A stretch of DNA of 64,000 bases. Origin: Pseudomonas sp. VD-NE ins (GTDB taxonomy: Bacteria > Pseudomonadota > Gammaproteobacteria > Pseudomonadales > Pseudomonadaceae). The stretch is taken from assembly GCF_031882575.1 (NCBI RefSeq), contig NZ_CP134772.1:4235001-4299000 (forward strand), read 5' to 3'. The position numbers were made by a program, and so were the translations under genes. A model generated the notes under the pieces. That model did not search any database. It had not been told where the DNA came from and was given only the letters and a program-made list of their open reading frames with translations. Every line of letters begins with the position of its first letter. The stretch's first letter is position 1. Shown here one piece after another: positions 54,546 to 63,860 of this stretch.

Positions 54546-55703
54546 CGCCTCGGCGCAGATTTCGCGCGGTTTGAGCGTCATCAGCACCATGGCGAGGAAC
54601 ACCGAGAGCAAAATGAACCCGGCGGCGGCAAAGCCGAGGAAGCCCAGGCCCGCACTGTCGATGACCCGACCACCGACCATGGCGCCCAGACCGATGCCGA
54701 GATTGGCCCCGGCGATGTTCAACGAAGCGGCAAAGGCCGGCGCTTCTGGCGCGGCTTTCATCAGGCGTACATGGCTGACCAGGAACAACGCTGCCTGGGT
54801 AATGCCCCAGATCCCCATCGCCACTGCCAGCCCCAGCGGCGAATGAATGTTCGGCACCAGCGAGACCATGCCGGCAATCATGAATGCGCAAAACAACACC
54901 GACGCCCCGAGTGGATGACGGTCCACTGCACGACCACCCAGCGAGTTGCCGATCAGCCCGACCGCGCCGAAGGCCATCAGGCACCAACCGACCACGGTGC
55001 CGTTGAACCCGGCGAGCCGCTCCAGAATGTCGGCCAGATACGTGTAAGCGGTAAACATGCCGCTGAACACCAGAATCGACAGCACGATATGCCCGATCAT
55101 CAACGGGCTGCGCAGGATCTTGAACTGCGAGCGGAAGCTGACCTGATGCTGGTGCAGGCTGGTTTTTGGCAAGTAGACAAACAGCAGCAACGCCTTGGCA
55201 AAGGCGATCACCGCCAAGATGCCAAAGGCACTGCGCCAGCCGAATGCGTCGGAAATCAGTGTGCCGACCGGGATGCCGAACACTGTTGCGCAGACAATAC
55301 CGAAGCCAATCTTGGCGATCGCACGCCCGGCGAAATCCGGGCCGACAATGTCCACGGCCGTCTCACTGGCCAAGGCCCAGAACACCGGCAGACCGAGCGC
55401 CGGGATCAACCGGGCAATCGCCATCACCCAGATGTTCGGCGCCAGCGCGGCCACGGTATTGGCCAGACCAAACATGATCAGGATGCTGATAAACAGCTTG
55501 CGCCGCTCGAAGCGGGCGAAATACGCGGTCAGGAAAGGCCCGAACATGGCCACGGTAAAAGCGAATAAAGTCACCAGCAACCCGGCCTGCGGGATGGTGA
55601 CTTCGAGGTCTCGGGCAATCGCCGGCAACAGGCCGACAATGACGAATTCCGTGGTCAGCACCGTGAAACCGGCGGCGGACAACAGAAGAATGGGCAACAG
55701 CAT
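54540..55703 (-). CDS. MFS transporter (DHA1 family)
   Basis: The 387-residue permease has 12 helices, starting LLLSAAGFTVLTTEFVIVGL, with TAYFARFERRKLFISILI at loop 2-3 and KIGFGIVCATVFGIPVGTLI in helix 5. It belongs to the AraJ/PbuE-like DHA1 exporters; the substrate is unknown. The ATG at 55703 has GGAG upstream; the frame continues to 55814 but this extension is hydrophilic and unlike the family. Confidence 0.82.
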   Translation of the reverse strand: MLLPILLLSAAGFTVLTTEFVIVGLLPAIARDLEVTIPQAGLLVTLFAFTVAMFGPFLTAYFARFERRKLFISILIMFGLANTVAALAPNIWVMAIARLIPALGLPVFWALASETAVDIVGPDFAGRAIAKIGFGIVCATVFGIPVGTLISDAFGWRSAFGILAVIAFAKALLLFVYLPKTSLHQHQVSFRSQFKILRSPLMIGHIVLSILVFSGMFTAYTYLADILERLAGFNGTVVGWCLMAFGAVGLIGNSLGGRAVDRHPLGASVLFCAFMIAGMVSLVPNIHSPLGLAVAMGIWGITQAALFLVSHVRLMKAAPEAPAFAASLNIAGANLGIGLGAMVGGRVIDSAGLGFLGFAAAGFILLSVFLAMVLMTLKPREICAEAS

Positions 55704-56039
55704 GCGCAACTCCAGCAAAACGACGACACCAGCGTTGACCCGGAGGCCCGCTGGCGAAATTTGAAAATAAGGATGCGCAATCTTAACAGAGTGTGTCCGG
55801 GCTGACTTGCACAAACCTGTCTATCTGGTTGACTGATCCGGTGGCAGATCGTCACATGCCTGAAGGATAAGGCCTACGCTGTGATAAAGTCCGCGCCCTG
55901 AAAAACGTACAACCTGTTCAACGACCAGTTTACTGGCGTTGATGTCGCGTCAACACTTTCGGTTCGTGGCGGTGGTCTGCCCCCTGTTTTGCCATCGCTT
56001 TACGCAACCTTGCACCTATAAAAAATCAGAGATGCCGCT
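55704..56039. other. Intergenic region between MFS gene and sstT
   Basis: A 336-bp divergent promoter interval. I see no gene, repeat or clear binding site beyond general AT-rich stretches. Confidence 0.5.
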
Positions 56040-57272
56040 ATGACCGCTTCATCCCCTTCTCTATTGCAGCACTTGAAAAACCTGAGCCTGGTCGCGCAGA
56101 TCCTCATCGGCCTGATCGCCGGTATTGCCTTGGCGATGTTTGCCCCGCAAGTGGCAAAAGACACCGCGTTCATCGGCAAAGTGTTCGTGTCGGCGTTGAA
56201 AGCCGTCGCACCGATTCTGGTGTTCGTCCTCGTGATGGCCTCGATTGCCAACCACAAGCACGGCCAGGAAACCCACATCCGCCCGATTCTGTTCCTCTAT
56301 CTGCTGGGCACCTTCGCCGCAGCAGTGGTGGCCGTGATCGCCAGCATGGCGTTCCCGTCCCATCTGGTGCTGTCCACCGAAAACGTCGCGGTAACCGCGC
56401 CGGGCGGCATCGCCGAAGTTTTGCAGAGCCTGTTGCTGAGCGTCGTGGACAACCCGGTGAATGCGCTGATCAATGCCAACTTCATCGGTATTCTGGCTTG
56501 GGCAATCGGCATGGGCGTCGCGATTCGCCATGCCGGCGACACCACCCGCGAAGTGCTGGGTGATCTATCCAATGGCGTGACCTTGATCGTGCGTGTCGTG
56601 ATTCGCTTCGCCCCGCTGGGTATTTTCGGTCTGGTCGCTTCGACTCTCGCCACCTCCGGCTTCGGTGCGCTGATCGGTTATGCGCACCTGCTGGCGGTGC
56701 TGCTCGGCTGCATGCTGTTCGTGGCGCTGGTGATGAACCCGCTGATCGTGTTCTGGAAATTGCGTCGCAACCCGTACCCGCTGACCCTCAAGTGCCTGCG
56801 TGAAAGCGGTATCACTGCATTTTTCACCCGCAGCTCGGCGGCGAACATTCCGGTCAATCTGGAATTGAGCAAACGTCTGGGGCTGCATGAAGACACCTAT
56901 TCGGTGTCGATTCCGCTGGGCGCGACCATCAACATGGCCGGTGCGGCGATCACCATTACTGTGTTGACTCTGGCTGCGGTGCACACGCTGGGCATCGCCG
57001 TGGACATTCCGACTGCGATTCTGCTGAGTGTGGTGGCGGCGATCTGTGCCTGTGGTGCTTCGGGTGTGGCGGGCGGCTCGCTGTTGTTGATTCCGTTGGC
57101 GTGCAGTCTGTTTGGCATTCCGAGTGAAATCGCCATGCAGGTGGTGGCGGTCGGTTTCATCATTGGGGTGTTGCAGGATTCGGCAGAGACCGCGCTGAAC
57201 TCGTCGACTGACGTGTTGTTTACCGCAGCGGCGTGTTTGGGTGAAGAAGTGAAAGCCCAGCGCACTGCGTAA
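56040..57272 (+). CDS. sstT: Serine/threonine:Na+ symporter SstT
   Basis: The 410-residue dicarboxylate/amino acid:cation symporter (DAACS family) imports serine and threonine with sodium. Typical segments are [35 protein letters not shown], the serine-rich loop [17 protein letters not shown] and [20 protein letters not shown], then [20 protein letters not shown]. Length equals E. coli SstT. A terminator follows. Confidence 0.94.
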   Translation: MTASSPSLLQHLKNLSLVAQILIGLIAGIALAMFAPQVAKDTAFIGKVFVSALKAVAPILVFVLVMASIANHKHGQETHIRPILFLYLLGTFAAAVVAVIASMAFPSHLVLSTENVAVTAPGGIAEVLQSLLLSVVDNPVNALINANFIGILAWAIGMGVAIRHAGDTTREVLGDLSNGVTLIVRVVIRFAPLGIFGLVASTLATSGFGALIGYAHLLAVLLGCMLFVALVMNPLIVFWKLRRNPYPLTLKCLRESGITAFFTRSSAANIPVNLELSKRLGLHEDTYSVSIPLGATINMAGAAITITVLTLAAVHTLGIAVDIPTAILLSVVAAICACGASGVAGGSLLLIPLACSLFGIPSEIAMQVVAVGFIIGVLQDSAETALNSSTDVLFTAAACLGEEVKAQRTA

Positions 57273-57286
57273 TCATCGCTGCAATG

Positions 57287-57324
57287 AAAAGCCCGCCATG
57301 GTGTGAACCTTGGCGGGCTTTTTT
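57287..57324 (+). terminator. Terminator of sstT
   Basis: AAAAGCCCGCCA and TGGCGGGCTTTTTT form the stem. Confidence 0.88.
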
Positions 57325-57342
57325 GTGGCTGAGATCTTTTCC

Positions 57343-57519
57343 CCCCTCACCCCAACCCTCTCCCCCCAAGGGGGGCGAGGGGGAAAGGGGGCCGATCTTC
57401 GTCGCCTTCAAGTCTTGAGTTCGACTCGATAAATCAGGTCGGCGTATCCCGAACAAACAACGCGATCAGTCCCCTCTCCCTTTGGGAGAGGGCTAGGCGG
57501 GCGGCGTTCCGATGAGGGG
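57343..57519. repeat. Dispersed element about 175 bp (copy 2, inverted)
   Basis: It has the same ends and core as 52249-52410 in reverse orientation (starts CCCCTCACCCCAACCC, ends GGCGTTCCGATGAGGGG), with somewhat different GC-rich arms. Confidence 0.8.
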
Positions 57520-57529
57520 CTCTTAAAAC

Positions 57530-58039
57530 TCAGAACGCGCCCATGTAATCACGCTTGCCCACTTCAACCCCGTTATGACGCAGCAGCGCATAAGTGGTGG
57601 TGACGTGGAAGAAGAACTGCGGCAGACCGTAGGTCAGCAGGTAAGCCTGACCGCTGAAGCGCTTCTCTTTCGGCGTGCCCGGACGGGTGACGATTTCGAT
57701 GCCTTCCTTGCCATCGATCTGCTCCGGCTTGATCTCGCCGATGTAGGCCAGCACCTTGGCAATCAGGGCTTGCAACTCGGCGAAGGTGGTTTCGGTATCG
57801 TCGTACTTCGGCACTTCGACCTCAGCCAGACGCGAGGAAACGCCTTTGGCGAAGTCGACGGCGATCTGCACCTGACGGGTCAGCGGGAACATGTCCGGGT
57901 ACAGACGGGCCTGCAGGAATGCGTTCGGGTCGATGTTTTTCTCGGTGGCGTGGGCTTCAGCCTTTTTCAGCACATCGCTCAAAGCGTTGAGCATTTGTTG
58001 AAAAACCGGGACGGATGCGGCGTACAGGGAAATGGTCAT
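57530..58039 (-). CDS. DUF1993 family protein
   Basis: The 169-residue soluble protein begins TISLYAASVPVFQQMLNALS and includes ARLYPDMFPLTRQVQIAVDF and FFFHVTTTYALLRHNGVEVG, which together match DUF1993 (DinB-like four-helix bundle). The conserved histidine in FFHVTTTYA and others could bind metal as in DinB relatives. The gene is monocistronic; its function is unknown. Confidence 0.88.
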   Translation of the reverse strand: MTISLYAASVPVFQQMLNALSDVLKKAEAHATEKNIDPNAFLQARLYPDMFPLTRQVQIAVDFAKGVSSRLAEVEVPKYDDTETTFAELQALIAKVLAYIGEIKPEQIDGKEGIEIVTRPGTPKEKRFSGQAYLLTYGLPQFFFHVTTTYALLRHNGVEVGKRDYMGAF

Positions 58040-58164
58040 GGCAGTCTCGTGTGGTGGCTGGGTAGAACAAGGAGGCGATTATAGCCATGCTTGATGACCA
58101 CACGGCTTGCCTTTTGTTTGGCAAGGATTAGGCTAGGCGCCTTCGACTGCAGAGGGAACGCGCG

Positions 58165-58812
58165 ATGACCACAGAACCAGAATCCACCTTCGACGAGCCA
58201 CGGCTCAACGCCACGGAAATCCGCATCCTCGGCTCGTTGATCGAGAAACAGGCGACCAGCCCGGAAACCTATCCGCTGACGCTCAATGCGTTGGTCACGG
58301 CATGCAATCAGAAAACCAGCCGCGAACCGGTGATGAACCTGACCCAGGGTCAGGTCGGCCAGAGTTTGCGGGCGCTGGAAGGTCGCGGTTTCGCCAAACT
58401 GGTGATGGGCAGTCGCGCCGACCGCTGGGAGCACAAGGTCGACAAGGCGCTGGAACTGGTACCGGCGCAAGTGATTCTCAGCGGATTGATGTTTCTGCGC
58501 GGCCCGCAAACCGTCAATGAACTGCTGACCCGCAGCGGGCGCATGCATGAATTTGAAGACACCGAGCAGGTGGTGCATCAGCTTGAGCGCTTGATTGCGC
58601 GGGGTTTGGCCGTGTTGATACCACGTCAGGCCGGGCAGCGTGAAGATCGTTACACCCATGCGCTGGGGGATCCGGCGGATATCGAGGTGATCATGGCGGC
58701 GCGGCAGAATCCGTCGGATCGCGGTGCCAGCAGTGGCGTTTCGGTTGAGCGTATCGAAGAGCTCGAAGCGCGGATTGCCGCGTTGGAAGAACGCCTGGCC
58801 CGCCTCGAATAA
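58165..58812 (+). CDS. YceH family protein (DUF480)
   Basis: The 215-residue protein begins with [20 protein letters not shown], followed by [20 protein letters not shown], the YceH/DUF480 signature, and contains a tandem winged-helix arrangement. The last 30 residues form a coiled coil ([20 protein letters not shown]). It is an uncharacterised widespread protein, perhaps nucleic-acid binding. Confidence 0.9.
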   Translation: MTTEPESTFDEPRLNATEIRILGSLIEKQATSPETYPLTLNALVTACNQKTSREPVMNLTQGQVGQSLRALEGRGFAKLVMGSRADRWEHKVDKALELVPAQVILSGLMFLRGPQTVNELLTRSGRMHEFEDTEQVVHQLERLIARGLAVLIPRQAGQREDRYTHALGDPADIEVIMAARQNPSDRGASSGVSVERIEELEARIAALEERLARLE

Positions 58813-58828
58813 TCACCCCCGTTTTATT

Positions 58829-58914
58829 GTGGGAGCGAGCCTGCTCGCGAAGAGGTTGTGTCAGCCAGATCATTTTTGAATGACACACCGCATTCGCGAG
58901 CAGGCTCGCTCCCA
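58829..58914. repeat. REPIN (GTGGGAGCGAGC type)
   Basis: Inverted units GTGGGAGCGAGCCTGCTCGC and GCGAGCAGGCTCGCTCCCAC stand between convergent yceH and cupin genes. Confidence 0.88.
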
Positions 58915-58947
58915 CAAGGGTTATTTATCAGGTTTCAGATCCTGGTG

Positions 58948-59466
58948 TTACTCGCCATCCCAGTAATCCACACCATCCGCCTGCCGTGCCACAGCCACAA
59001 AACCTGAGGCATTGCCCTCGGCATCCACCTGAAAATCATCCATCACCGCATATTTGTTCGAATCCGGGTACTCACAAATTTCCGGCTGCTGTTGAGTACT
59101 CACGGCCAGATATCGCAATTCGCCCGAGCTGGTATTGATGATCTGATGCGCCTTCTCCGGCCCACCCGGCGGGCAAGCGATCACGTCACCTTCGCGGATC
59201 GGAAAGCGCTCGGCGCCAAGACGCACCTCGCCCTCCCCGGCCACCACGTAGAACATCTCCTCATTGACCCGATGGCTGTGAAACGGGCTGCCGCGCATGC
59301 CCGGCGGCAAGGCGTACAGGCGATAGCCGAGTTTCTGCGCGCCGAGTTGCTGACCGACACGGGCCATGCGCTGCTGATAGCGCCCGGCGGTTTCGCCTTC
59401 CGGGGCCAGGGCTTCGGGCAGGGATTCGAGTTCGACCTGATGCAGGTTGAGGATGGGCGGGTGCAT
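58948..59466 (-). CDS. Cupin-domain protein
   Basis: The 172-residue single-cupin protein has its metal site in PFHSHRVNEEMFYVVAGEGE (two His and a Glu) and a second motif with a His in PGGPEKAHQIINTSSGELRY. This matches the canonical G(X)5HXH(X)3,4E and GDxxxxPxGxxHxxxN motifs. It binds a metal and could be a small-molecule isomerase, dioxygenase or sensor. The ATG at 59466 is preceded by GAGG; the longer frame reads into a REPIN and is not used. Confidence 0.86.
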   Translation of the reverse strand: MHPPILNLHQVELESLPEALAPEGETAGRYQQRMARVGQQLGAQKLGYRLYALPPGMRGSPFHSHRVNEEMFYVVAGEGEVRLGAERFPIREGDVIACPPGGPEKAHQIINTSSGELRYLAVSTQQQPEICEYPDSNKYAVMDDFQVDAEGNASGFVAVARQADGVDYWDGE

Positions 59467-59552
59467 GGTGGCCTCGGTCACGGTTTTTATTGGGAGCAAG
59501 TCTGTGCTTGCTGGGGAGGCAGTATAGGCAGCAGGATAAACCGAGGTGAATT

Positions 59553-59646
59553 CATCGCTGGCAAGCCAGCTCCCACAGGGCCTGGGGCTGCTCACATATT
59601 TGTGCTCCGCCGCAATACCTGTGGGAGCTGGCTTGCCAGCGATGGG
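59553..59646. repeat. REPIN (GTGGGAGCTGGCTTGCCAGC type)
   Basis: Inverted units ATCGCTGGCAAGCCAGCTCC and GGAGCTGGCTTGCCAGCGAT lie between co-directional genes. Confidence 0.88.
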
Positions 59647-59676
59647 GCCGGCTCATTTACCACACAAACCTGAGCA

Positions 59677-60495
59677 TCAGCTTCGGGCAAACGCCACCGC
59701 CGCCGCAAACTGCTCTTCAGTCGGGCGCACGCCGGTGTACAGGACAAACTGCTCCAGCGCCTGAATCGCAATTACCTCAAGCCCGGTAATGACCTTTTTA
59801 CCCTCGGCCCGGCCGCGCACGATCAGCGGCGTCTCCGACGGAATCGCGACCACATCAAATACCGTCTCAGCCGCAGCAATAACTTGAGGCTCAAACGCCA
59901 ACTGCCCCGCCTCCGGCCCGCCGTCCATGCCCACTGGCGTTACATTGATCAGCATCTGCGGGCGCTCATCCTCCAGTTCCGCCTGCCAGCGATAACCCAG
60001 TGAATCCGCCAATGCACGCCCGGCGCGCTCGTTGCGGGCGACAATCAAACCGTTTTTGTAACCGCCATCACGCAAGGCACTGGCCACCGCTTTGGCCATC
60101 CCGCCGCTGCCACGCAGAGCGAAGGTCGAATCCTTGGGCACCGCGTGGGTTTTCAGCAACTGCTCGATGGCAATGTAATCGGTGTTGTAAGCCTTGAGAT
60201 GGCCGTTGGTGTTGACGATGGTGTTAATCGACTGGATCGCTGCCGCCGACGCATCCAGCTCATCGACCAGCGCAATGCACGCTTCCTTGAACGGCATCGA
60301 CACGCCGCAACCACGGATACCCAAGGCGCGAATGCCGCCGACTGCGCCGGTCAGGTCCTGGCTGCTGAACGCCTTGTAGTAGAAGTTCAGGCCCAACTGC
60401 TCATACAAATGGTTATGAAAACGCAGACCGAAATTCCCCGGGCGGCCCGACAGGGACATGCACAATTGGGTGTCTTTGTTCGGGTTCATCTGCAT
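59677..60495 (-). CDS. Shikimate dehydrogenase-like protein (SdhL / HI0607 type)
   Basis: The 272-residue protein starts with NKDTQLCMSLSGRPGNFGLR, then GIRGCGVSMPFKEACIALVD and ALRGSGGMAKAVASALRDGG (NAD(P) loop). It follows closely the Haemophilus HI0607 (SdhL) lineage, in which shikimate oxidation is very slow and the natural substrate is unknown. It differs from AroE in having SGRPGNFG and VSMPFKE where AroE has SxSPxxHN and NVTxPxK. AAGGAG precedes the ATG. It is not the main AroE of the chorismate pathway. Confidence 0.87.
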   Translation of the reverse strand: MQMNPNKDTQLCMSLSGRPGNFGLRFHNHLYEQLGLNFYYKAFSSQDLTGAVGGIRALGIRGCGVSMPFKEACIALVDELDASAAAIQSINTIVNTNGHLKAYNTDYIAIEQLLKTHAVPKDSTFALRGSGGMAKAVASALRDGGYKNGLIVARNERAGRALADSLGYRWQAELEDERPQMLINVTPVGMDGGPEAGQLAFEPQVIAAAETVFDVVAIPSETPLIVRGRAEGKKVITGLEVIAIQALEQFVLYTGVRPTEEQFAAAVAFARS

Positions 60496-60751
60496 GAAAC
60501 TTCTCCTTCAAACGCACTTTCGGATAAACGGGATTAGCCAGCCCATCGGCTTCTGAACGATCATAGAGGCCTGTTTTAAACGTATTCCGCGGCCATTACC
60601 CGGCCCGGTAAAGAAGCCGGTACAGACCTTACACAAAATTTACCCAGCGGCTGTGCTGATTTTCAGAATTTCGCTGTCTTAGAAGTATCCCCGCGACAAC
60701 TGTGGGCCTGGTGCAGGCCCTGCCGCCGGGTCGAAGAACCGAGGAATTATC
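60496..60751. other. Divergent promoter region, aroE-like gene and Pro/Tyr-rich protein
   Basis: The 256-bp interval has no gene-like frame and no clear repeat. Confidence 0.5.
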
Positions 60752-61111
60752 ATGATTCGTAAACTCCCTATCGTGGCCCTGCTGATTGGTGCATTTGCTG
60801 TCGCAGGGCAAGCAGAAGCCCATGGCGGCAACTACTGGCAAGGCCCAGCGGTGTTTGGCGCGATCGTCGGCTCGGCCATCATCGGCTCGGCGCTTATCAA
60901 TCAGGATCGCCCGGTGTATGTGCAACAAGCGCCGGTGTATGCCGCCCCGCCGCCACCGGTTTACGTGCAGCAGCCACCGCCACCGGTCTACTACCAGCCA
61001 GCGCCGGTGTATGTGCAGCAACCGGTCTACGTGCAACCGGCTCCGGTGTATTACGGTCCGCCGCGTGGCTACTACGGTCGCCCGCACTACTACGGCGGTC
61101 CACGCTGGTAA
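60752..61111 (+). CDS. Exported Pro/Tyr/Gln-rich repeat protein
   Basis: The 119-residue protein has signal peptide PIVALLIGAFAVAGQAEA, a short glycine-rich hydrophobic part (FGAIVGSAIIGSALI) and a repetitive tail with four to six PVYVQQ/PVYY units and a final Tyr/Gly-rich segment GYYGRPHYYGGP. It is probably a disordered, surface or cell-wall associated protein. A good terminator follows. The gene is monocistronic. Confidence 0.8.
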   Translation: MIRKLPIVALLIGAFAVAGQAEAHGGNYWQGPAVFGAIVGSAIIGSALINQDRPVYVQQAPVYAAPPPPVYVQQPPPPVYYQPAPVYVQQPVYVQPAPVYYGPPRGYYGRPHYYGGPRW

Positions 61112-61118
61112 CCGAAAC

Positions 61119-61150
61119 AAAAAGCCCCGCTTTTATAGCGGGGCTTTTTT
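61119..61150 (+). terminator. Terminator of Pro/Tyr-rich protein gene
   Basis: AAAAGCCCCGC and GCGGGGCTTTTTT form the stem. Confidence 0.9.
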
Positions 61151-61341
61151 ATGACCGTTGGTCGGCCAGCGTCTGAAAAAATCTCGCCAAGGTCGCTGTG
61201 AGGACAGTTTCACCAGCTAAAGTCGGCATGATTGATTGACCGTTATGTACTTTTCCATAAAACGGTCATTTATTTGTCATGACGGAACCGCAATCTGAAT
61301 CCGTCCGTAAACAACAGGTTGATAACAACAAGGACGACTGT

Positions 61342-61536
61342 ATGCCAACACAAAACCCGCACCGCATCGTCGGCCTGTGCACCTCCAGCAAGGTGTACAG
61401 CGCGCTGACCGAACTCAAGCACCTGGAAGGCCATCGCTGCGCCAAGTTTCTTTCGCTGCTGGCGGAAAACCTCGTGCATAAAGGTTTGCTCAACGAGCGC
61501 GAAGTCATGCACATGCTTGATCAAGTGGTCGACTGA
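61342..61536 (+). CDS. Small conserved Pseudomonas protein, unknown function
   Basis: The 64-residue soluble protein (MPTQNPHRIVGLCTSSKVYS and so on to HMLDQVVD) is predicted to be mainly helical and contains two cysteines. AAGGA precedes the ATG at 61342; a frame beginning at 61279 adds a hydrophilic leader that lacks a ribosome site. I know of no characterised member. Confidence 0.7.
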   Translation: MPTQNPHRIVGLCTSSKVYSALTELKHLEGHRCAKFLSLLAENLVHKGLLNEREVMHMLDQVVD

Positions 61537-61634
61537 AGCCTCAACGGCATCAATGACCACTATCGAAAGCGTTGATTGTCCGTCGAAGCGCCGAATCTCT
61601 AAGGTAGCTCCATTGATAGATGGAGGTACTCGTC

Positions 61635-61817
61635 ATGGCTCAGGTTCAAATCATGTCCGTTATCGGCAGCGCCGTTCCCGCCTCGCTCAGAGCATCGGGC
61701 CTGCTCGCCTGCTGGTATCTGATGCGCGACGGCGAAGCGATCAGCGGCCCGCTCACTTCGCTGCCTGCGGCGCAGGCACTGTCGCAGAAGATCGTCAGCG
61801 CGCCGTTTCACGCTTAA
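61635..61817 (+). CDS. Small hypothetical protein
   Basis: The 60-residue protein begins MAQVQIMSVIGSAVPASLRA and contains WYLMRDGEAISGPLTSLPAA, a WYxxxxG.xxGPxS-like motif that recalls GYF_2 domains. GGAGG stands eight bases before the ATG. It overlaps the end of the convergent permease gene by 4 bp. Confidence 0.62.
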   Translation: MAQVQIMSVIGSAVPASLRASGLLACWYLMRDGEAISGPLTSLPAAQALSQKIVSAPFHA

Positions 61818-62875
61818 GGCAGTTGCACCTTGGGCTTGGTCTCGGCGAAAAGCGCCCAGCTCGACATGAACAACGCCGCGATCAGCGGCCCGATCACGAA
61901 GCCGTTGAGACCAAACACCGCCAGACCACCCAGGGTCGAGATCAGAATCATGTAATCGGGCATTTTGGTGTCCTTGCCCACCAGAATCGGCCGCAGCACG
62001 TTGTCCACCAACCCGATCACGAACACCCCGAACAAGCCCAGCACCACACCCTGCCAGATCATCCCGCTGAGCAGGAAATACACCGCCACCGGCGCCCAGA
62101 CAATTCCCGCGCCGACCGCTGGCAGCAATGACAGAAACGCCATCAACACCGCCCACAGCAAAGCGCTGGGGATGTCGAGAAACCAGAAAATCGCCCCGCC
62201 CAGTGCGCCTTGAGTCACCGCGACCACCAGATTGCCCTTCACCGTCGCCCGCACCACCCGATTGAATTTCAGTTGCAGACGACGCTTGTGAGTTTCTTCC
62301 AGTGGCACAGCGGTGCGTACCTTGCGCGCCAGTTCGGCGCCGTCACGTAGAAAGAAAAACAGCAGATACAGCATGATGAAAAAACTCACCACGAACTCGA
62401 ACGTGCCCTGGCCAAAACTGAACGCCTGGCTGGCCAGCACCTGGCTGCCCTGCATCGCCGATTTGACGATTTTCTCGCGCAGGCCATTCAGTTCGCCCAT
62501 GCCGAAGCGGTCGAGCAGGTGCTGAAAGTATGGCGGCAAGCTGTGCTTGAACTGCGCCAGATACGCGGCGATGTCCAGTTCGCCGCTTTCGATGTTCTTG
62601 TAGACCGCTGCGCCTTCCTGCACCAGCAACACACTGAGAATGATCACCGGCAGAATCGCGATCACCAGGCAGACCGACAAGGTACACAGGGACGTCAGGT
62701 TGCGCTGCCAGCCGAATTTCGCCTGCAGCCGGCGTTGCATCGGCGCAAACACAATGCCGAGAATCACCGCCCAGAACACCGCACCGTAGAACGGCAAGAG
62801 GATCCAGATAAACGCCACCGTGACCAGCAACAGCAGCACGGTGAGAGATTTGAATTGAAGGCTTTTTTCGTTCAT
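61814..62875 (-). CDS. AI-2E family (PerM-like) membrane protein
   Basis: The 353-residue protein has eight membrane helices. Typical segments are FIWILLPFYGAVFWAVILGI at the N-terminus, LLFFFLRDGAELARKVRTAV in the middle and LGGLAVFGLNGFVIGPLIAA near the end, as in AI-2 exporter/PerM superfamily permeases. The family also includes sodium/proton antiporters, so the cargo is uncertain. The gene is monocistronic. Confidence 0.88.
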   Translation of the reverse strand: MNEKSLQFKSLTVLLLLVTVAFIWILLPFYGAVFWAVILGIVFAPMQRRLQAKFGWQRNLTSLCTLSVCLVIAILPVIILSVLLVQEGAAVYKNIESGELDIAAYLAQFKHSLPPYFQHLLDRFGMGELNGLREKIVKSAMQGSQVLASQAFSFGQGTFEFVVSFFIMLYLLFFFLRDGAELARKVRTAVPLEETHKRRLQLKFNRVVRATVKGNLVVAVTQGALGGAIFWFLDIPSALLWAVLMAFLSLLPAVGAGIVWAPVAVYFLLSGMIWQGVVLGLFGVFVIGLVDNVLRPILVGKDTKMPDYMILISTLGGLAVFGLNGFVIGPLIAALFMSSWALFAETKPKVQLP

Positions 62876-62986
62876 GTCCGATCCATGTCAGTCAGGCGTC
62901 ATGCACGCCCCGATGCTTAGTCAACCGGGGCCTGCACGAGTGCCATCTTTATTCATGGAGCATAGTTGCGGATCAGCGCGAGCCGG

Positions 62987-63673
62987 TCAGCGAACCGGTA
63001 ACTTGATGATTTCATCAGTGGTCAGCACATCGCCGAAGGTGTCCTCGACTTCCGCCAGTGCGGCTTTGTGCAAGGCATCCTTGTCGATGGATGTGCCATT
63101 GGCGCGGGTGATCGCACGGGTCGCCGAGGCATCCGAAGCGACGATCATGCTGTAACCGAGTGGCGCGGCATCGCGCGCAGCCCCAGCGACACAGGCGTGG
63201 GTCATCAGGCCGGCAACAATCACCGTTTCGATGCCCGACTGCTTCAGCCGTTGGTTCAGATCGGTGCTGCCGAACACGCTGACCGTGTTTTTTTGCAGCA
63301 CCACATCCTTGGCGCGTGGCTGCATGTCCGGGTGAAATTTCACGGTTTCGCCATCAATGGCAAACACCGGCGAGCCGGCCGGGGCCACGTGCTGAACGTG
63401 GTACACGGGGATCTTGTGGGAGTCGGCGAAGGTGATCAACTCACGGGTTTTTGCCAGTGCGACAGCACCGTCCGGGATTGGCATCTTGCCGGTGAAGTAT
63501 TCGTTCTGGAAATCGATCACCAGCAACGCGGATTTGCCGGCCAGCAACTGGCTGACTGGCGTGACGCCTGACATTGCACGGAGGGTCGGGTGGTTGTCAG
63601 CCAATGCGCCGGTACTGGCCAACACACCGGAAAATGCACAGGCGCTGAGGAAGCGCCGGGTGAAACGCTGCAT
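62987..63673 (-). CDS. Exported isochorismatase-family cysteine hydrolase
   Basis: The 228-residue hydrolase has an N-terminal Tat-like signal (FTRRFLSACAFSGVLASTGA) with twin arginine. The catalytic triad is Asp 54 in LLVIDFQNEYFTG, Lys in KDVVLQKNTVSVFGST and Cys in VIVAGLMTHACVAGAARDA. Members hydrolyse amides or enol ethers (isochorismate, nicotinamide, cyanuric-type compounds). Export is unusual for the superfamily. The substrate is unknown. Confidence 0.83.
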   Translation of the reverse strand: MQRFTRRFLSACAFSGVLASTGALADNHPTLRAMSGVTPVSQLLAGKSALLVIDFQNEYFTGKMPIPDGAVALAKTRELITFADSHKIPVYHVQHVAPAGSPVFAIDGETVKFHPDMQPRAKDVVLQKNTVSVFGSTDLNQRLKQSGIETVIVAGLMTHACVAGAARDAAPLGYSMIVASDASATRAITRANGTSIDKDALHKAALAEVEDTFGDVLTTDEIIKLPVR

Positions 63674-63860
63674 GGAAATACCTCTGTTCAGTTGAGTGAT
63701 GAACAGAGCTTAAGCAGGCGCCTGTGTGTCGAACACAGTGAAACCGGCACATGATCTGTGCCGTTTCTGCACAAACAGAAACAGCCGAAACGTGGATCCA
63801 GATCAATGCACTCCGCTCGCATCCGCTCTACCCTGCCGCGCTTTTGCGACCGACCCCGCC

